Below the pieces are notes generated by a model that saw nothing but the letters and a program-made list of their open reading frames with translations, ran no database searches and had not been told where the DNA came from. Below, one piece after another: positions 8,218 to 18,982 of a DNA stretch of 33,894 bases (the stretch's first letter is position 1; each line of letters starts with the position of its first letter). Source of the stretch: Prevotella sp. (GTDB taxonomy: Bacteria; Bacteroidota; Bacteroidia; Bacteroidales; Bacteroidaceae); NCBI GenBank assembly GCA_017428805.1, contig JAFRQC010000089.1, positions 1-33,894 of the forward strand. Direction: 5' to 3'. A program made the position numbers and the translations under genes.

Positions 8218-9381
8218 TTAACAGAGTTTTCGAGAACCGTCGCCGATGACTACATCATAGACTTTCGGTTCATGTCCGTACTTCTCGTTGAAGCGCTTCT
8301 TAGCGCCCTCGATGAACTTCTTATAAAGGTCGTTGCGCACGAGGTTGATGGTACAGCCGCCAAAGCCGCCACCCATGATACGGGAACCCGTCACACCGTT
8401 TTCCTTGGCGATGTCGTTCAGGAAGTCCAGTTCCTCACAAGACACCTCGTAGTCCTTGGAGAGACCCTCGTGAGTCTTGTACATCATCTCACCGACCTTC
8501 TCGTAGTCACCTTCGTTCAGGGCATCGCAGACTGCCAGTACACGGTCTTTCTCACCGAGTACGAACTTGGCACGCTTGTAATCCTCAGCGCCCACTTCGT
8601 CCTTCACTTCCTCAAGCTGTTCCCAGGTGCAGTCGCGCAGTGTCTCAAACTTTCCTTCAGGATGTTTGGCAGCGATATGCTTGACCACATTCTCACACGA
8701 ACGACGACGGTCGTTATAAGGAGAACCAGCCAACTGGTGCTTCACCACAGAGTCGAGGAGTACCAGACGATAGCCATCGGGTTTGAAGGGGAAATACTCG
8801 AACTCACGGCTGCGGCAGTCCAAACGCATCAGACAGCCTGCCTTGCCGAAGACAGAAGCGAACTGGTCCATGATGCCGCAGTTCACACCACAGTAATTGT
8901 GCTCCGTAGCCTGGCCTGCCAGGACCATATCCCACTGGCTCACCTTGTTCTCGCCGAAAATATCATTGAGACCACAGGCGAAACAGCTCTCCATGGCTGC
9001 TGATGAGGACATGCCGGCACCCAAGGGTACATCACCTGCAAAGGCAATGTTGAAACCTTTCACAGGCACACCCAGTTTCTTCATCTCCAACGCGATGCCA
9101 TAGATATAGCGGGTCCAGCTGGCACGAGGACCATCAGGATCGGAGAGCTTGAAATCCACACGATCCTTCAAGTCGATGGCGTATGCCATCACGGTATCTT
9201 CCGTTCCATTGGCACGCATCTCTGCCATAACACCTTTATCGACAGCTCCGGGGAATACGAAACCACCATTGTAGTCGGTGTGTTCACCAATCAGGTTGAT
9301 ACGTCCGGGAGAGGCATATACGTTGCCGGTCTTTCCATCAAAGTGCTTGATGAAGCGGCTTCTTACAAATTCAATATCCAT
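8218..9381 (-). CDS. galK: Galactokinase (GalK)
   Basis: Phosphorylates alpha-D-galactose to galactose 1-phosphate with ATP in the cytoplasm (Leloir pathway). The 387-residue length is normal. GHMP-kinase signatures are all present: the galactokinase motif GRINLIGEHTDYNGG (26-40), the ATP-binding VPLGAGMSSSAAME, the Asp-containing GIMDQFASVFG, and the C-terminal MGGGFGGCTINLV. It is the last gene of the galM-transporter-galK operon. The 55-bp gap before it holds four copies of a TCGTAAA-type repeat up to five bases from the start codon. The start at 9381 gives the expected N-terminus (MDIEFVRSRFIKHF). galT and galE are not in the window. Confidence 0.97.
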   Translation of the reverse strand: MDIEFVRSRFIKHFDGKTGNVYASPGRINLIGEHTDYNGGFVFPGAVDKGVMAEMRANGTEDTVMAYAIDLKDRVDFKLSDPDGPRASWTRYIYGIALEMKKLGVPVKGFNIAFAGDVPLGAGMSSSAAMESCFACGLNDIFGENKVSQWDMVLAGQATEHNYCGVNCGIMDQFASVFGKAGCLMRLDCRSREFEYFPFKPDGYRLVLLDSVVKHQLAGSPYNDRRRSCENVVKHIAAKHPEGKFETLRDCTWEQLEEVKDEVGAEDYKRAKFVLGEKDRVLAVCDALNEGDYEKVGEMMYKTHEGLSKDYEVSCEELDFLNDIAKENGVTGSRIMGGGFGGCTINLVRNDLYKKFIEGAKKRFNEKYGHEPKVYDVVIGDGSRKLC

Positions 9382-9385
9382 CTAG

Positions 9386-9420
9386 AAATTTACGATTTAC
9401 GGATTTACGATTTACGTAAT
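9386..9420 (-). repeat. TCGTAAA tandem repeat before galK
   Basis: About four copies of a 7-8 base unit (GTAAATC/TCGTAAA on the minus strand, with variants) fill the gap between the MFS transporter stop and the galK start. Orientation is the same as transcription. See similar arrays at 13319, 18834, 20863 and 24030. Confidence 0.8.
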
Positions 9421-9436
9421 ACCTTATTTATATATA

Positions 9437-10759
9437 TTAGTCAACGGGGATATCCTTATTCACGTTCTTGCAACCGATGAGGGCATAGTAGAACATGTAG
9501 GCTACTGCCAGGAAGTAGACGAAATAGCTGGGCATGTATCCGAAGATGTCTGCGAAGAAATTCTGTACTACCGGCAATACGCCACCGCCTACCACCATCA
9601 TCATAAAGATGCCGGATGCCTGGGCTGTGTACTTGCCAAGTCCTTCTGTAGCCAGATTGAAGATAGAGGCCCACATGACGGATGTAAACAAACCGCAGAG
9701 CACGAGCAATAGGGCAGTCAGAGGCACAGTAGTAGAAGTGATGGTACCTTCCAGAATGGAAATCAACGGCATGCTGACGGTCACACTCTTCGGGGTGAAG
9801 ATGGCTGCCAAAATCAGAATCATACAGGCGAAGGTGGCTATCAGCATCAGGTGACGTGAAGACACCTTAGCGGCGATGAAGCTGGAGCACAGACGACCTA
9901 CCAGCATTAGCAACCAGTACATGGCTGCCACGGCTCCACCGATGGTGGCTGCATTGACAACGGCATCAGGATTCACCCATGCGCCATTAGCAGAGGTATC
10001 TGACAGGTAGAAGTTCAGACCACCAGGGATACCGACTTCCACACCAACGTAAACGAAGATAGCAATCACGCCCAACAGGCAATGACGGAAGGACCAGGGT
10101 GAGTGTTCAAACACCGTCTCTGCGGTCACCTTACCCATCTCAGGATCCTTAATGGGAATGAAGATGAGGGCCACAAACGCAGCAGCGAAGACTGTCATAG
10201 CGATATACATCACCAGATTGACGTCGGCCATCTGCGTGGAAGCCGTCACTGTTCCGATCAGAGCACCTACGAGCATCGGGGTCATCGTACCGGCGAGGGA
10301 GTTCAGCGTTCCACCAATCATGTTCAGCTGGTTACCACGGTTACCACCACCGCCCAACAGGTTCAACATCGGGTTCACCACGGTATTCAGGATACATACG
10401 GAGAAACCGGAGATGAATGCACCGAAGAGATAGATGCAGAAGCCGGGGATGCCACCAGAGAAGCCTGAGAGGTACTGGATGAGTACGCCGACGAAGCCTA
10501 CTGCGATACCAATCAGAGCTGTCTTCTTATAGCCTACCTTTGTCAACATCTTTCCTGCTGGGATACCCATGAACAGATAAGCGAAGAAGTTCATGAAGTT
10601 ACCCATGATGCCGAGCACGTTGGAACCGCCGATCTCAGGTTGGTTCTTCCAGATAACGCCGATAGGCGCACCAAGATTCGTCACAAACGAGATCATGGCA
10701 TATAGGAACATCATCGTGATAATGGCGATGATACTTCCGTTCGTTTTTTGATTGCTCAT
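9437..10759 (-). CDS. FucP/GluP-family MFS sugar transporter, probable galactose importer
   Basis: Inner-membrane proton-coupled sugar importer of the FucP/glucose-galactose (GluP) branch of the major facilitator superfamily. The 440-residue protein has about 12 membrane segments. It starts with a short cytoplasmic tail (MSNQKTNG), then FLYAMISFVTNLGAPI and the intracellular loop GKMLTKVGYKKTALIG typical of this branch. A glycine-rich stretch GGGGNRGNQLN lies in the N-terminal half, followed by LNSLAGTMTPMLV. It lies between a cytosolic mutarotase and galK, so galactose is the likely substrate. Glucose or fucose remain possible. Gaps are 41 and 55 bp, so one transcript is likely. Confidence 0.88.
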   Translation of the reverse strand: MSNQKTNGSIIAIITMMFLYAMISFVTNLGAPIGVIWKNQPEIGGSNVLGIMGNFMNFFAYLFMGIPAGKMLTKVGYKKTALIGIAVGFVGVLIQYLSGFSGGIPGFCIYLFGAFISGFSVCILNTVVNPMLNLLGGGGNRGNQLNMIGGTLNSLAGTMTPMLVGALIGTVTASTQMADVNLVMYIAMTVFAAAFVALIFIPIKDPEMGKVTAETVFEHSPWSFRHCLLGVIAIFVYVGVEVGIPGGLNFYLSDTSANGAWVNPDAVVNAATIGGAVAAMYWLLMLVGRLCSSFIAAKVSSRHLMLIATFACMILILAAIFTPKSVTVSMPLISILEGTITSTTVPLTALLLVLCGLFTSVMWASIFNLATEGLGKYTAQASGIFMMMVVGGGVLPVVQNFFADIFGYMPSYFVYFLAVAYMFYYALIGCKNVNKDIPVD

Positions 10760-10800
10760 ATTAAAAAAGTAATGTCTTTTTCAGTTTTACGTTGGATGGA

Positions 10801-11892
10801 TTACTCGACTACGCCGAAACGATAAATCGTCTTGTGCTTGTAGGTCTGACCAGGACGCAGTATGACGCTGGGGAAGTAAGGACGATTTGGTGTGTCGGGG
10901 AAGTGCTGGGTCTCGAGACATACAGCCGAACGGTAGGGGAATGTGCAGCCATTGGCTCCCTTATAACCCGTGGCATAGTTTGCTGTGTAAAGCTGCATAC
11001 CAGGCTCGGTGGTGTAGCACTCCAGTGTACGTCCGCTCTTCGGATCAGTGATTCTGGCAGCAAAGCTCAGTTCACCTTCCTCGCGCTTGTTCAGCACATA
11101 GTTGTGGTCGAAGCCCTTACCAAACTTGATCTGCTCGTGGTCGGCGTTGATATCCTGTCCGAAAGACTTCGGTGTGCGGAAATCGAACGGTGTGCCTTCC
11201 ACCTTCAGGATTTCACCCGTAGGAATGGCGGTGGCATCGGTGGGCAGATAGAAGTCGGCATTGATCTCACAGATCTGATCCTCAATCGTCGGTGTGGGGT
11301 CTGCAGTACCTGACAGAGAGAAGAAGGCGTGATGTGTCAGGTTGACGATGGTCTTCTTGTTCGTTGTGGCCAAGTACTCAATCACCAGTTCGTTGAGGTC
11401 GGTGAAAGTGAACTCCACCGTGACGTCGAGTTCGCCAGTGTAACCTTCCTCACCGTACGATGAGATACGATGCAGGGCCAGAGAACGGGGACCCATCTGA
11501 CGGGCATCCCATACCTTGGCGTTGAAGCCGACAGCACCACCATGCAAGTGGTTGGGACCGTCGTTGAGGGCCAACTGATAGTCCTTGCCATTCAGCGTGA
11601 ACTGACCCTTGCAGATACGGTTACCCCAACGGCCAATCAAGGTGGAGAGATAAGGCTCCTTGCCGCTGGTGAGCTGTTTGATACTGTCGTGACCCTGTAT
11701 CACGTTACCTACTTTACCGTCTTTGTCTGGCACCATGATTGCACAGATGGCACCACCATAATTTGAGATGGCTACTTCGAAACCCTTACGGTTCCTGAGG
11801 ATGTACAAATCGGTCTTCTTACCATTAATGGTGGCCTGGAAGTTCTCGCGCTTCAGACCACATGCATTCGCTGTTTCTGTTGTGTTTGCCAT
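10801..11892 (-). CDS. galM: Cytosolic aldose 1-epimerase (galactose mutarotase)
   Basis: Interconverts anomers of imported galactose so that galactokinase receives the alpha form. The 363-residue protein has no signal peptide (MANTTETANACGLKREN), unlike the lipoprotein paralogue at 6869-8050. GalM signatures are present: YGGAICAIMVPDKDGK, GRWGNRICKGQFTL, LNDGPNHLHGG, the catalytic His in NLTHHAFFSLSG, FDHNYVLN, a TTEPGMQLYTANY segment holding the catalytic Glu, and CLETQHFPDTPNRP. It is the first gene of the galactose operon, with a promoter-like box and a 15-base palindrome upstream (11904-11933). Confidence 0.95.
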   Translation of the reverse strand: MANTTETANACGLKRENFQATINGKKTDLYILRNRKGFEVAISNYGGAICAIMVPDKDGKVGNVIQGHDSIKQLTSGKEPYLSTLIGRWGNRICKGQFTLNGKDYQLALNDGPNHLHGGAVGFNAKVWDARQMGPRSLALHRISSYGEEGYTGELDVTVEFTFTDLNELVIEYLATTNKKTIVNLTHHAFFSLSGTADPTPTIEDQICEINADFYLPTDATAIPTGEILKVEGTPFDFRTPKSFGQDINADHEQIKFGKGFDHNYVLNKREEGELSFAARITDPKSGRTLECYTTEPGMQLYTANYATGYKGANGCTFPYRSAVCLETQHFPDTPNRPYFPSVILRPGQTYKHKTIYRFGVVE

Positions 11893-11903
11893 AAAAAATG
11901 CTT

Positions 11904-11933
11904 TTAGTTACTAACTAATTTTCTGCAAAGTAA
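11904..11933 (-). promoter_or_regulatory. Galactose operon promoter box and palindrome
   Basis: A -7-like box TTACTTTG (rc of 11926-11933) is one base from TAnnTTTG. No matching -33 box is seen at 20 bp. Just downstream is a perfect palindrome, TTAGTTA-C-TAACTAA (11904-11918), which would overlap the transcription start and end 11 bp before the galM start codon. It is a candidate operator or leader hairpin. Confidence 0.45.
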
Positions 11934-11997
11934 CAGAAAAAATAGCAAATAGAAGAATGAATCACCGAAAAAAATGTTTTCGATGTATTAAAAAATT

Positions 11998-13317
11998 CTA
12001 AATGCAGTTCTTTAGGAAGTCTGCAACCACATAACTGCTACCTCCAATGAACACAAAGTCGTCTTCTTTGGCAGAAATTTTGATGTCTTCGTACGCACTG
12101 ACAACGTTAGGATAACTCTCTCCTTTCAGTCCCAACTGCTGGGCGTAGAGCTTCAAAATGTTCTCGGAAACAGCCCGAGGGGTGCTGGCTTTTGTGAAGT
12201 AATAATGGGCGTTCTTTGGTAACAGTGCCATAACTCCTTCGACATCTTTGTCGTCGACCATGCCGAAGAGGATATGCATCTTATGACATTTGACGGCATT
12301 CAACTGTTCACTCAGATACTGCCAGCCTGGGAGATTATGGCCAGTGTCGCAAACAGTCCTGGGTCTTTCCTTCACCGTCTGCCAACGGCCTTGCAGACCT
12401 GTCAGTTCACAAACCTTCTTAAAGCCTTCCCTGACTTCCTTGTTCTGACACTCCTTTTCAGGATCGCAGTTGACGGGATGCATGAAGCCGAGTTTTTCCA
12501 GCTGTCTGACAGCACAGAGCACGGTGTTCGCGTTCTTGGCTTGATAATAGCCTGCCAACTCTCCTTCCAGGATACCATAGTGTTCTGTACAATAGGTAAA
12601 GCCGTTGTCCAGTGGCATGGCTTTGCTCTCCAATACCTCCAGTCTGTCGTCTGCATAGGTGATGGGTGCGTGAGCCTCCGTGGCGATGGCGTCAAAAACC
12701 GTTCTTGTCTCTGGTGTGGATTCTCCGATGACAACGGGCACATTGGGCTTGATGATACCGGCCTTCTCGAAAGCAATCTGTTCGAGAGAAGAACCCAGGA
12801 ACTGCATATGGTCCATCCCGATGTTTGTGATGACAGACAGAATCGGGGTGATGATATTGGTGCAGTCGAGTCTGCCACCCAGTCCCACTTCGATGACGGC
12901 GATGTCCACATCCTTGTCTGCAAAATACTTGAAGGCCATGGCTGTGGTCACCTCGAAGAAGGAAGGCTGGAGAGATTCTATGAATGATTTCTCTTGTTCG
13001 ACGAAGTTGACAACGTAGTCTTCTGATATCGTCTGACCGTTGACGCGGATACGTTCACAGAAGTCCACGAGGTGGGGTGAGGTATAGAGGCCTACCTTGT
13101 AACCACACCTTTGCAGGATGGCTGAGAGCGTGTGAGAACAGGATCCCTTACCGTTTGTTCCTGCCACATGGATGGTCTGGAACTTCTGGTGGGGATGGTC
13201 AAAATGTTCATCCAGCGCCAAGGAGTTGTCAAGTCCCTCCTTATAGCCGCTAGCACCTTGCCGCTCAAACATCGGCGTGGCATTGAACAGGTATTCACAC
13301 GTCTCTTGGTAAGTCAT
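11998..13317 (-). CDS. folC: Bifunctional folylpolyglutamate synthase/dihydrofolate synthase (FolC)
   Basis: Adds glutamate to dihydropteroate and then to folates using ATP, in the cytoplasm. The 439-residue protein has the Mur-ligase-like P-loop VAGTNGKGSCSHTLSAIL (51-68), YTSPHLVDFCERIRVNG, EVGLGGRLDCTNII, NIGMDHMQFLG, FEKAGIIKPNVPVVIGE and the C-terminal domain landmark CDTGHNLPGW. It lies 21 bp after dnaJ and probably shares its transcript. The gap is made of TCGTAAA-type repeats that run into the dnaJ stop codon. The gene ends with TAG about 105 bp before galM. Confidence 0.95.
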   Translation of the reverse strand: MTYQETCEYLFNATPMFERQGASGYKEGLDNSLALDEHFDHPHQKFQTIHVAGTNGKGSCSHTLSAILQRCGYKVGLYTSPHLVDFCERIRVNGQTISEDYVVNFVEQEKSFIESLQPSFFEVTTAMAFKYFADKDVDIAVIEVGLGGRLDCTNIITPILSVITNIGMDHMQFLGSSLEQIAFEKAGIIKPNVPVVIGESTPETRTVFDAIATEAHAPITYADDRLEVLESKAMPLDNGFTYCTEHYGILEGELAGYYQAKNANTVLCAVRQLEKLGFMHPVNCDPEKECQNKEVREGFKKVCELTGLQGRWQTVKERPRTVCDTGHNLPGWQYLSEQLNAVKCHKMHILFGMVDDKDVEGVMALLPKNAHYYFTKASTPRAVSENILKLYAQQLGLKGESYPNVVSAYEDIKISAKEDDFVFIGGSSYVVADFLKNCI

Positions 13318-13318
13318 A

Positions 13319-13344
13319 TAGATTTACGATTTACAGATTTACGA
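13319..13344 (-). repeat. TCGTAAA tandem repeat in the dnaJ-folC gap
   Basis: Three copies of a 7-8 base unit (TCGTAAATC and variants on the minus strand) fill the whole 21-bp gap. The first copy contains the TAA stop codon of dnaJ (13339-13341). Confidence 0.8.
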
Positions 13345-14496
13345 AAAGTAATTCTTGAACTTCTGGAAGATGGAATCGCGGGTCTGCTTGTCGCCCTTGA
13401 AGTTGTCACTGTCTCGGAACGCCTCGATGGCCTGCTTCTCCTCACGAGAGAGAGTCCTCGGCACATAGACACTGATGTTCACCACGAGGTCACCCTTGCC
13501 ACTGCCATAGCCTTGTACGGCGGGCAGACCTTTGCCACGCAGACGGAGTGTCTTGCCAGGCTGGGTACCATTCTCCAGTTTCACTCTCAGCTTGGAGCCT
13601 TCGATGGTGGGAATCTCTATCTCACCGCCCAGGGCTGCTGTGGGGAAGTCGAGCAGCAGGTTGTAGATCAAGTCGTTGCCATCACGGACAAAGGTGTCGT
13701 TGTCTTCCTCCTCGATAAACACCTGTATATCACCGTTGACACCATTGTGCTTGCCAGCATTACCCTTGCCAGGCACGTTGACAACCATTCCCTCAGCCAC
13801 TCCGGCAGGGATGTTGATCTCAACGACTTCTTCACCTTTCTCTATACCTGTACCACCACAATGCTTACACTTGTTCTTGATCACCTGTCCCTCACCGTTA
13901 CATGTCGGACAGACACTCTGTTGCTGCATCATACCGAAGATGCTCTGGGTGGTGTGGGTGATGACACCCTGACCATGACAGGTAGGACAGGTCTCCTTAC
14001 CGCTGCCAGCCTCGGCACCTGAGCCGCTGCAATGAGGACAGGGGATATCCTTACGTACCTTGAACTTCTTCGTCACACCCTTGTTGATCTCTTCAAGTGT
14101 GAGCTTCACCTTCAGACGCAGGTCACTGCCACGGTGCTGCTGGGGACGACGTGCGCCACCACCGAAGCCTCCGAAACCGTGACCTCCGAAGATGTCGCCG
14201 AACATCGAGAAGATGTCGTCCATGTTCATCGATGCACCACCGAAGCCGCTGAAGTCGAATCCGCCTCCCATCCCCGGACCATTGAAACCGAACTGGTCGT
14301 ACTGCTGACGCGTCTTGGGATCGTGCAGCACATTATAGGCCTCAGCAGCCTCCTTGAATTTCTCCTCAGCTTCCTTGTCACCCGGATTGCGGTCAGGGTG
14401 GTACTTGATGGCTATTTTGCGATATGCTTTCTTAATCTCGTCTTCCGAGGCGGTCTTCTCGACCCCAAGCACCTCGTAGTAGTCTCTTTTTGCCAT
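13339..14496 (-). CDS. dnaJ: Chaperone protein DnaJ (Hsp40)
   Basis: Co-chaperone that delivers unfolded proteins to DnaK and stimulates its ATPase. The 385-residue protein has the full type I layout: J domain with the HPD motif ([10 protein letters not shown], about 29-38), a Gly/Phe-rich linker ([15 protein letters not shown]), four CxxCxGxG zinc motifs ([32 protein letters not shown]) and the C-terminal substrate-binding domain with [16 protein letters not shown]. It follows grpE by 33 bp. The gap is a TTCAAAG-type repeat whose last copy runs into the ATG. dnaK is not in the window. Confidence 0.98.
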   Translation of the reverse strand: MAKRDYYEVLGVEKTASEDEIKKAYRKIAIKYHPDRNPGDKEAEEKFKEAAEAYNVLHDPKTRQQYDQFGFNGPGMGGGFDFSGFGGASMNMDDIFSMFGDIFGGHGFGGFGGGARRPQQHRGSDLRLKVKLTLEEINKGVTKKFKVRKDIPCPHCSGSGAEAGSGKETCPTCHGQGVITHTTQSIFGMMQQQSVCPTCNGEGQVIKNKCKHCGGTGIEKGEEVVEINIPAGVAEGMVVNVPGKGNAGKHNGVNGDIQVFIEEEDNDTFVRDGNDLIYNLLLDFPTAALGGEIEIPTIEGSKLRVKLENGTQPGKTLRLRGKGLPAVQGYGSGKGDLVVNISVYVPRTLSREEKQAIEAFRDSDNFKGDKQTRDSIFQKFKNYFS

Positions 14497-14525
14497 TGAA
14501 CTTTGAGCTTTGAACTTTGAACTTT
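14496..14525 (-). repeat. AGTTCAA tandem repeat in the grpE-dnaJ gap
   Basis: Four copies of the 7-base unit AGTTCAA (minus strand, one copy with a base change) fill the gap. The last copy overlaps the dnaJ start codon. The orientation matches transcription. The unit differs from the TCGTAAA type but occupies the same kind of place. Confidence 0.8.
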
Positions 14526-14529
14526 ATGA

Positions 14530-15111
14530 TTACTGGCCGACAGCCACTTTCGCGTGGCGGATTACTTTGTCGTTTAGCTTGTATCCCTGTTGCAGACAGT
14601 CGATCACTTTGCCTTTCTTGTCGTCACCCATACCGGGCACCATAGCCACGGCCTCGTGAAGGTCGGTGTCGAAGTCGGCATTCTCGGTGTCTATCTTGCT
14701 GACACCCTGTGATTCGAGTGTCTTCATAAATTTCTGGTGAATCAATGTCATTCCCTCACGGAGCACTTCGGGATCATCGGTCTTTGCACCGTTCTCGATG
14801 GCACGCTCCATATCGTCGAGGACGGGCAGAATGGATGTGATGAACTTCTCGCCACCGTTCAGAATCAGCTCTGCGCGCTCCTTCAGGGTGCGCTTGCGAT
14901 AGTTCTCAAACTCTGCCACTTTGTAGAGCAGCTGGTTTTTCAGCTCAGCGATTTCTGCCTGAGCCTTCTCCAACGGGTCTTGTTCTTCTGGGGTCTCTGA
15001 GTCCTCAGAATTTTCTGAGTTTTCGGAGGCTTCTGCCTCTTTGTCAGTTTCTTCAACGGGAGCCTCGTTCAGGGTCTCCTCGTCTTCGATGTTGATATCT
15101 TTTTCTGTCAT
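14530..15111 (-). CDS. grpE: Nucleotide exchange factor GrpE
   Basis: Releases ADP from DnaK to complete the Hsp70 cycle. The 193-residue protein has an acidic, disordered N-terminus rich in Glu (residues 1-50), a long coiled-coil helix (about 50-100, including AEFENYRKRTLKERAELI), and the beta-domain ending with FDTDLHEAVAMVPGMGDDKKGKVIDCLQQGYKLNDKVIRHAKVAVGQ-type sequence typical of GrpE. It is followed by dnaJ and preceded after 48 bp by an ABC-F gene. The short upstream gap contains TTTGCA/TGCAAA arms at 15130-15149, but no certain promoter. Confidence 0.96.
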   Translation of the reverse strand: MTEKDINIEDEETLNEAPVEETDKEAEASENSENSEDSETPEEQDPLEKAQAEIAELKNQLLYKVAEFENYRKRTLKERAELILNGGEKFITSILPVLDDMERAIENGAKTDDPEVLREGMTLIHQKFMKTLESQGVSKIDTENADFDTDLHEAVAMVPGMGDDKKGKVIDCLQQGYKLNDKVIRHAKVAVGQ

Positions 15112-15159
15112 AATTGCGTTAATTTAATGTTTGCAAGACGTTATGCAAATTTCGTGCCA

Positions 15160-16794
<1,635 letters not shown>

Positions 16795-16809
16795 TTATAA
16801 TATGGGCTG

Positions 16810-16841
16810 CAAAGGTACGAATATTTTTTGAATTAGCCAAA
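16810..16841 (-). promoter_or_regulatory. Perfect Bacteroidetes promoter for the ABC-F/chaperone operon
   Basis: On the minus strand TTTG (rc of 16838-16841) is followed after exactly 20 bp by TACCTTTG (rc of 16810-16817). It lies 37 bp before the ABC-F start codon and begins only 15 bases from the hisB stop, so the two transcripts are distinct. Confidence 0.85.
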
Positions 16842-16855
16842 TTTTCGCAGGAAAT

Positions 16856-17926
16856 CTATAACATTCCCTTCGTCGAGGGCAGTTCGTAGTGGTAGATGTC
16901 CCGTCTGACAGCCATCTTCAGCGAGCGTGCCAGGGCCTTGAAGATTCCTTCAATCTTGTGGTGCTCGTTCTCACCCTCGGCTTTGATGTTCAGGTTCATC
17001 TTCGCAGCATCACTGAGACTCTTGAAGAAATGTAAGAACATTTCGGTAGGCATCTCGCCGATTTTCTCACGTTTGAACGTGGCGTCCCATACCAGCCAGG
17101 GTCGGCCTCCGAAGTCGAGGGCGACGCTGCAGAGACAGTCATCCATAGGCAGACAATATCCATAGCGTTCGATGCCACGTTTGTCACCCAAAGCCGTGAG
17201 GATGCACTCACCCAAGGCGATGGCGGTGTCTTCAATCGTATGGTGCTCATCCACTTCGAGATCACCTTTGGTGTGGATCATCAGATCCATCATACCGTGC
17301 TTGCCGATCTGTTCCAGCATGTGGTCAAAGAAGCCCAGACCTGTATGGATGTCGCATTTGCCAGTACCGTCGAGATTCACCTTGATATGAATATCTGTCT
17401 CCTTCGTTTTGCGGCTGACCTCTGCGATGCGTTCACCAGCAAAGAGTAGCTCTGAAATCTTATTCCAGGACATCCCCTCGTCGCTCAATATCAGTGATTT
17501 GCAGCCGATGTTTCGAGCAAAACTTCTATCTGTCTCACGATCACCAATCACATACGAATTGGCGATATCATACTCAGGATTGTTGATGTATTTCTCCACC
17601 ATGCCAGTGTTCGGCTTGCGCGTAGGAGCATTGTCCTCAGGGAAGTGGGGGTCTATGAGAATGTCATCGAAGGTGATGCCTTCGCCGGCGAGTGTCTGGA
17701 GGATGAAATTCTGAACAGGCCAGAAGGTGTCCTCAGGAAAAGAGTCTGTTCCAAGTCCGTCCTGATTGCTGACCATGACGAACTCAAAGTCGAGTTTCTC
17801 GCGGATGAAGGTGAGGTTGCGAAACACGCCAGGCACAAACTTCAGTTTCTCAAAAGCGTCAATCTGCTCGTCGGCAGGTTCCTCGATGAGAGTGCCGTCG
17901 CGGTCGATGAAGAGTATTCTTTTCAT
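16856..17926 (-). CDS. hisB: Bifunctional histidinol-phosphatase/imidazoleglycerol-phosphate dehydratase (HisB)
   Basis: Carries out two histidine biosynthesis steps: dehydration of imidazole glycerol phosphate and dephosphorylation of histidinol phosphate. The 356-residue length matches the fused enterobacterial-type HisB. The N-terminal HAD phosphatase has [11 protein letters not shown] (7-17), [12 protein letters not shown] and YVIGDRETD. The C-terminal dehydratase has [30 protein letters not shown] and the C-terminal His motif [24 protein letters not shown]. The start overlaps the stop of the upstream membrane protein as ATGA, so translation is probably coupled. No other his genes lie nearby. 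Confidence 0.97.
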   Translation of the reverse strand: MKRILFIDRDGTLIEEPADEQIDAFEKLKFVPGVFRNLTFIREKLDFEFVMVSNQDGLGTDSFPEDTFWPVQNFILQTLAGEGITFDDILIDPHFPEDNAPTRKPNTGMVEKYINNPEYDIANSYVIGDRETDRSFARNIGCKSLILSDEGMSWNKISELLFAGERIAEVSRKTKETDIHIKVNLDGTGKCDIHTGLGFFDHMLEQIGKHGMMDLMIHTKGDLEVDEHHTIEDTAIALGECILTALGDKRGIERYGYCLPMDDCLCSVALDFGGRPWLVWDATFKREKIGEMPTEMFLHFFKSLSDAAKMNLNIKAEGENEHHKIEGIFKALARSLKMAVRRDIYHYELPSTKGML

Positions 17927-18798
17927 AATGCTTCTTTGTTAAATTTATTCTTTTCCTGCTCGTGGGCCTCAATGGAGCCGTACATATAGTACAAGGGGAA
18001 CAGGAAGGACAGCATGATGTAGGCCTGGATAAAGCCGATCAGCAGGAACACCAGTGCCGAGAGCCAGCCGATATACGACGGCATGTTATAGGGGTCGCCA
18101 TACATGACACCCATGTTCGCCTCATTGCCAGCCAGTGAAAGGATGATGGCAGGGAACGATGTGAAGACATAGCATACACAGCCGATGAGGGAGGTCATAA
18201 ATACCACGAGAAAGATGAATCCCCAGCGGCGTAAACCCTTGCCGTAGTGTCCGAAGAGGTTACTCCAATAGCCTGTGCCGTCAGTCAGCACGTAGCGCAT
18301 ATTCGTATAGGTCATGGGCAGGGTGAGCACAAAGGCCAACAGACCTATCAGTGCGATGGTGCCTAAAGCCGTGTACAACGAGAGATAGTCGAGCAGCATA
18401 ATACCCGCCAAGCCGATGATACAGCCTATGACGATGTAGATGACGAGCATACAGAGCCAGGCTTTCAATGTCCGGACGAAGATATGCGTGTCGAAACTGT
18501 ACCAGTGGGCTGCCCAGCCGATAGCACCCGTCTGCTGATGCTGTTTCAGCGCGGAGAAACCATACGACAGGAACAGGGCGTCGATGAGCATCGTCACAGG
18601 CAGGGCGATAAGCACCCATTCAGGACGGATTATCATCATCGTGCCTCCCACACTCACCAGGGCGGCAAAGACGATGGCTGCCAGCCACGAGGCGCGGAAG
18701 ATGCGCTTGAAGTTTGACATATACAGGCGGTAACCGGCACTGATACAGGCACGGCTACTACGGTCTTTCAGAAGGATGTCTTCCTTGTCTTTTTCCAT
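17923..18798 (-). CDS. Polytopic membrane protein of unknown function
   Basis: No family recognised. From the ATG at 18798 the protein has 291 residues with an N-terminal charged tail ([18 protein letters not shown]), a conserved-looking [16 protein letters not shown] segment and about six or seven membrane segments, ending in a charged tail ([15 protein letters not shown]). The open frame extends eight codons upstream to a TTG, but that TTG lies inside the promoter box TAACTTTG (18820-18827), so 18798 is the better start. It overlaps hisB by four bases (ATGA). Coupling with hisB looks like an operon arrangement without an evident functional tie. Confidence 0.75.
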   Translation of the reverse strand: MEKDKEDILLKDRSSRACISAGYRLYMSNFKRIFRASWLAAIVFAALVSVGGTMMIIRPEWVLIALPVTMLIDALFLSYGFSALKQHQQTGAIGWAAHWYSFDTHIFVRTLKAWLCMLVIYIVIGCIIGLAGIMLLDYLSLYTALGTIALIGLLAFVLTLPMTYTNMRYVLTDGTGYWSNLFGHYGKGLRRWGFIFLVVFMTSLIGCVCYVFTSFPAIILSLAGNEANMGVMYGDPYNMPSYIGWLSALVFLLIGFIQAYIMLSFLFPLYYMYGSIEAHEQEKNKFNKEAL

Positions 18799-18819
18799 TT
18801 GCTTGCTGTTTTTTGCGTG

Positions 18820-18827
18820 CAAAGTTA
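18820..18827 (-). promoter_or_regulatory. -7 box for the membrane protein-hisB transcript
   Basis: TAACTTTG (rc of 18820-18827), followed by CA, matches TAnnTTTG. The transcript would begin about 15 bases before the ATG at 18798. The -33 position falls in a TCGTAAA-type repeat (18834-18854) and has no clear TTTG. Confidence 0.6.
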
Positions 18828-18833
18828 GTGATT

Positions 18834-18854
18834 ATTTGCGATTTACGATTGACG
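18834..18854 (-). repeat. TCGTAAA-type repeat upstream of the membrane protein promoter box
   Basis: Three imperfect copies (GTCAATC, GTAAATC, GCAAAT on the minus strand) lie directly upstream of the -7 box. Orientation is the same as the downstream minus-strand genes. Confidence 0.5.
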
Positions 18855-18909
18855 TTTGTCGATTTTCTTGCGGTAGAGTACGTTAATAATATTAAAACGG
18901 AATTAAAAT

Positions 18910-18937
18910 GTTCAATGTTCAATGTTCAATATTCAAT
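18910..18937 (+). repeat. Four tandem GTTCAAT units in the promoter region of the oxidoreductase gene
   Basis: Four head-to-tail copies of a 7-base unit (three GTTCAAT and one ATTCAAT). They occupy the place of the -33 box relative to the -7 box at 18946-18953, so unit number could change promoter spacing. Confidence 0.85.
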
Positions 18938-18945
18938 GAAAATTG

Positions 18946-18953
18946 TATCTTTG
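18946..18953 (+). promoter_or_regulatory. -7 box for the oxidoreductase-DUF1460-DUF1232 transcript
   Basis: TATCTTTG followed by CA is an exact TAnnTTTG match, 29 bp before the ATG at 18983. The -33 position (about 18922-18925) lies in the GTTCAAT repeat and lacks TTTG. Confidence 0.65.
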
Positions 18954-18982
18954 CACCCAAATAAGTATATGGTAACGCACAC

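Noticed and set aside
11934..11997. Terminator between folC and galM
   Set aside because: Only a weak A/T hairpin (CGAAAA/TTTTCG) is present; not enough to call a terminator.
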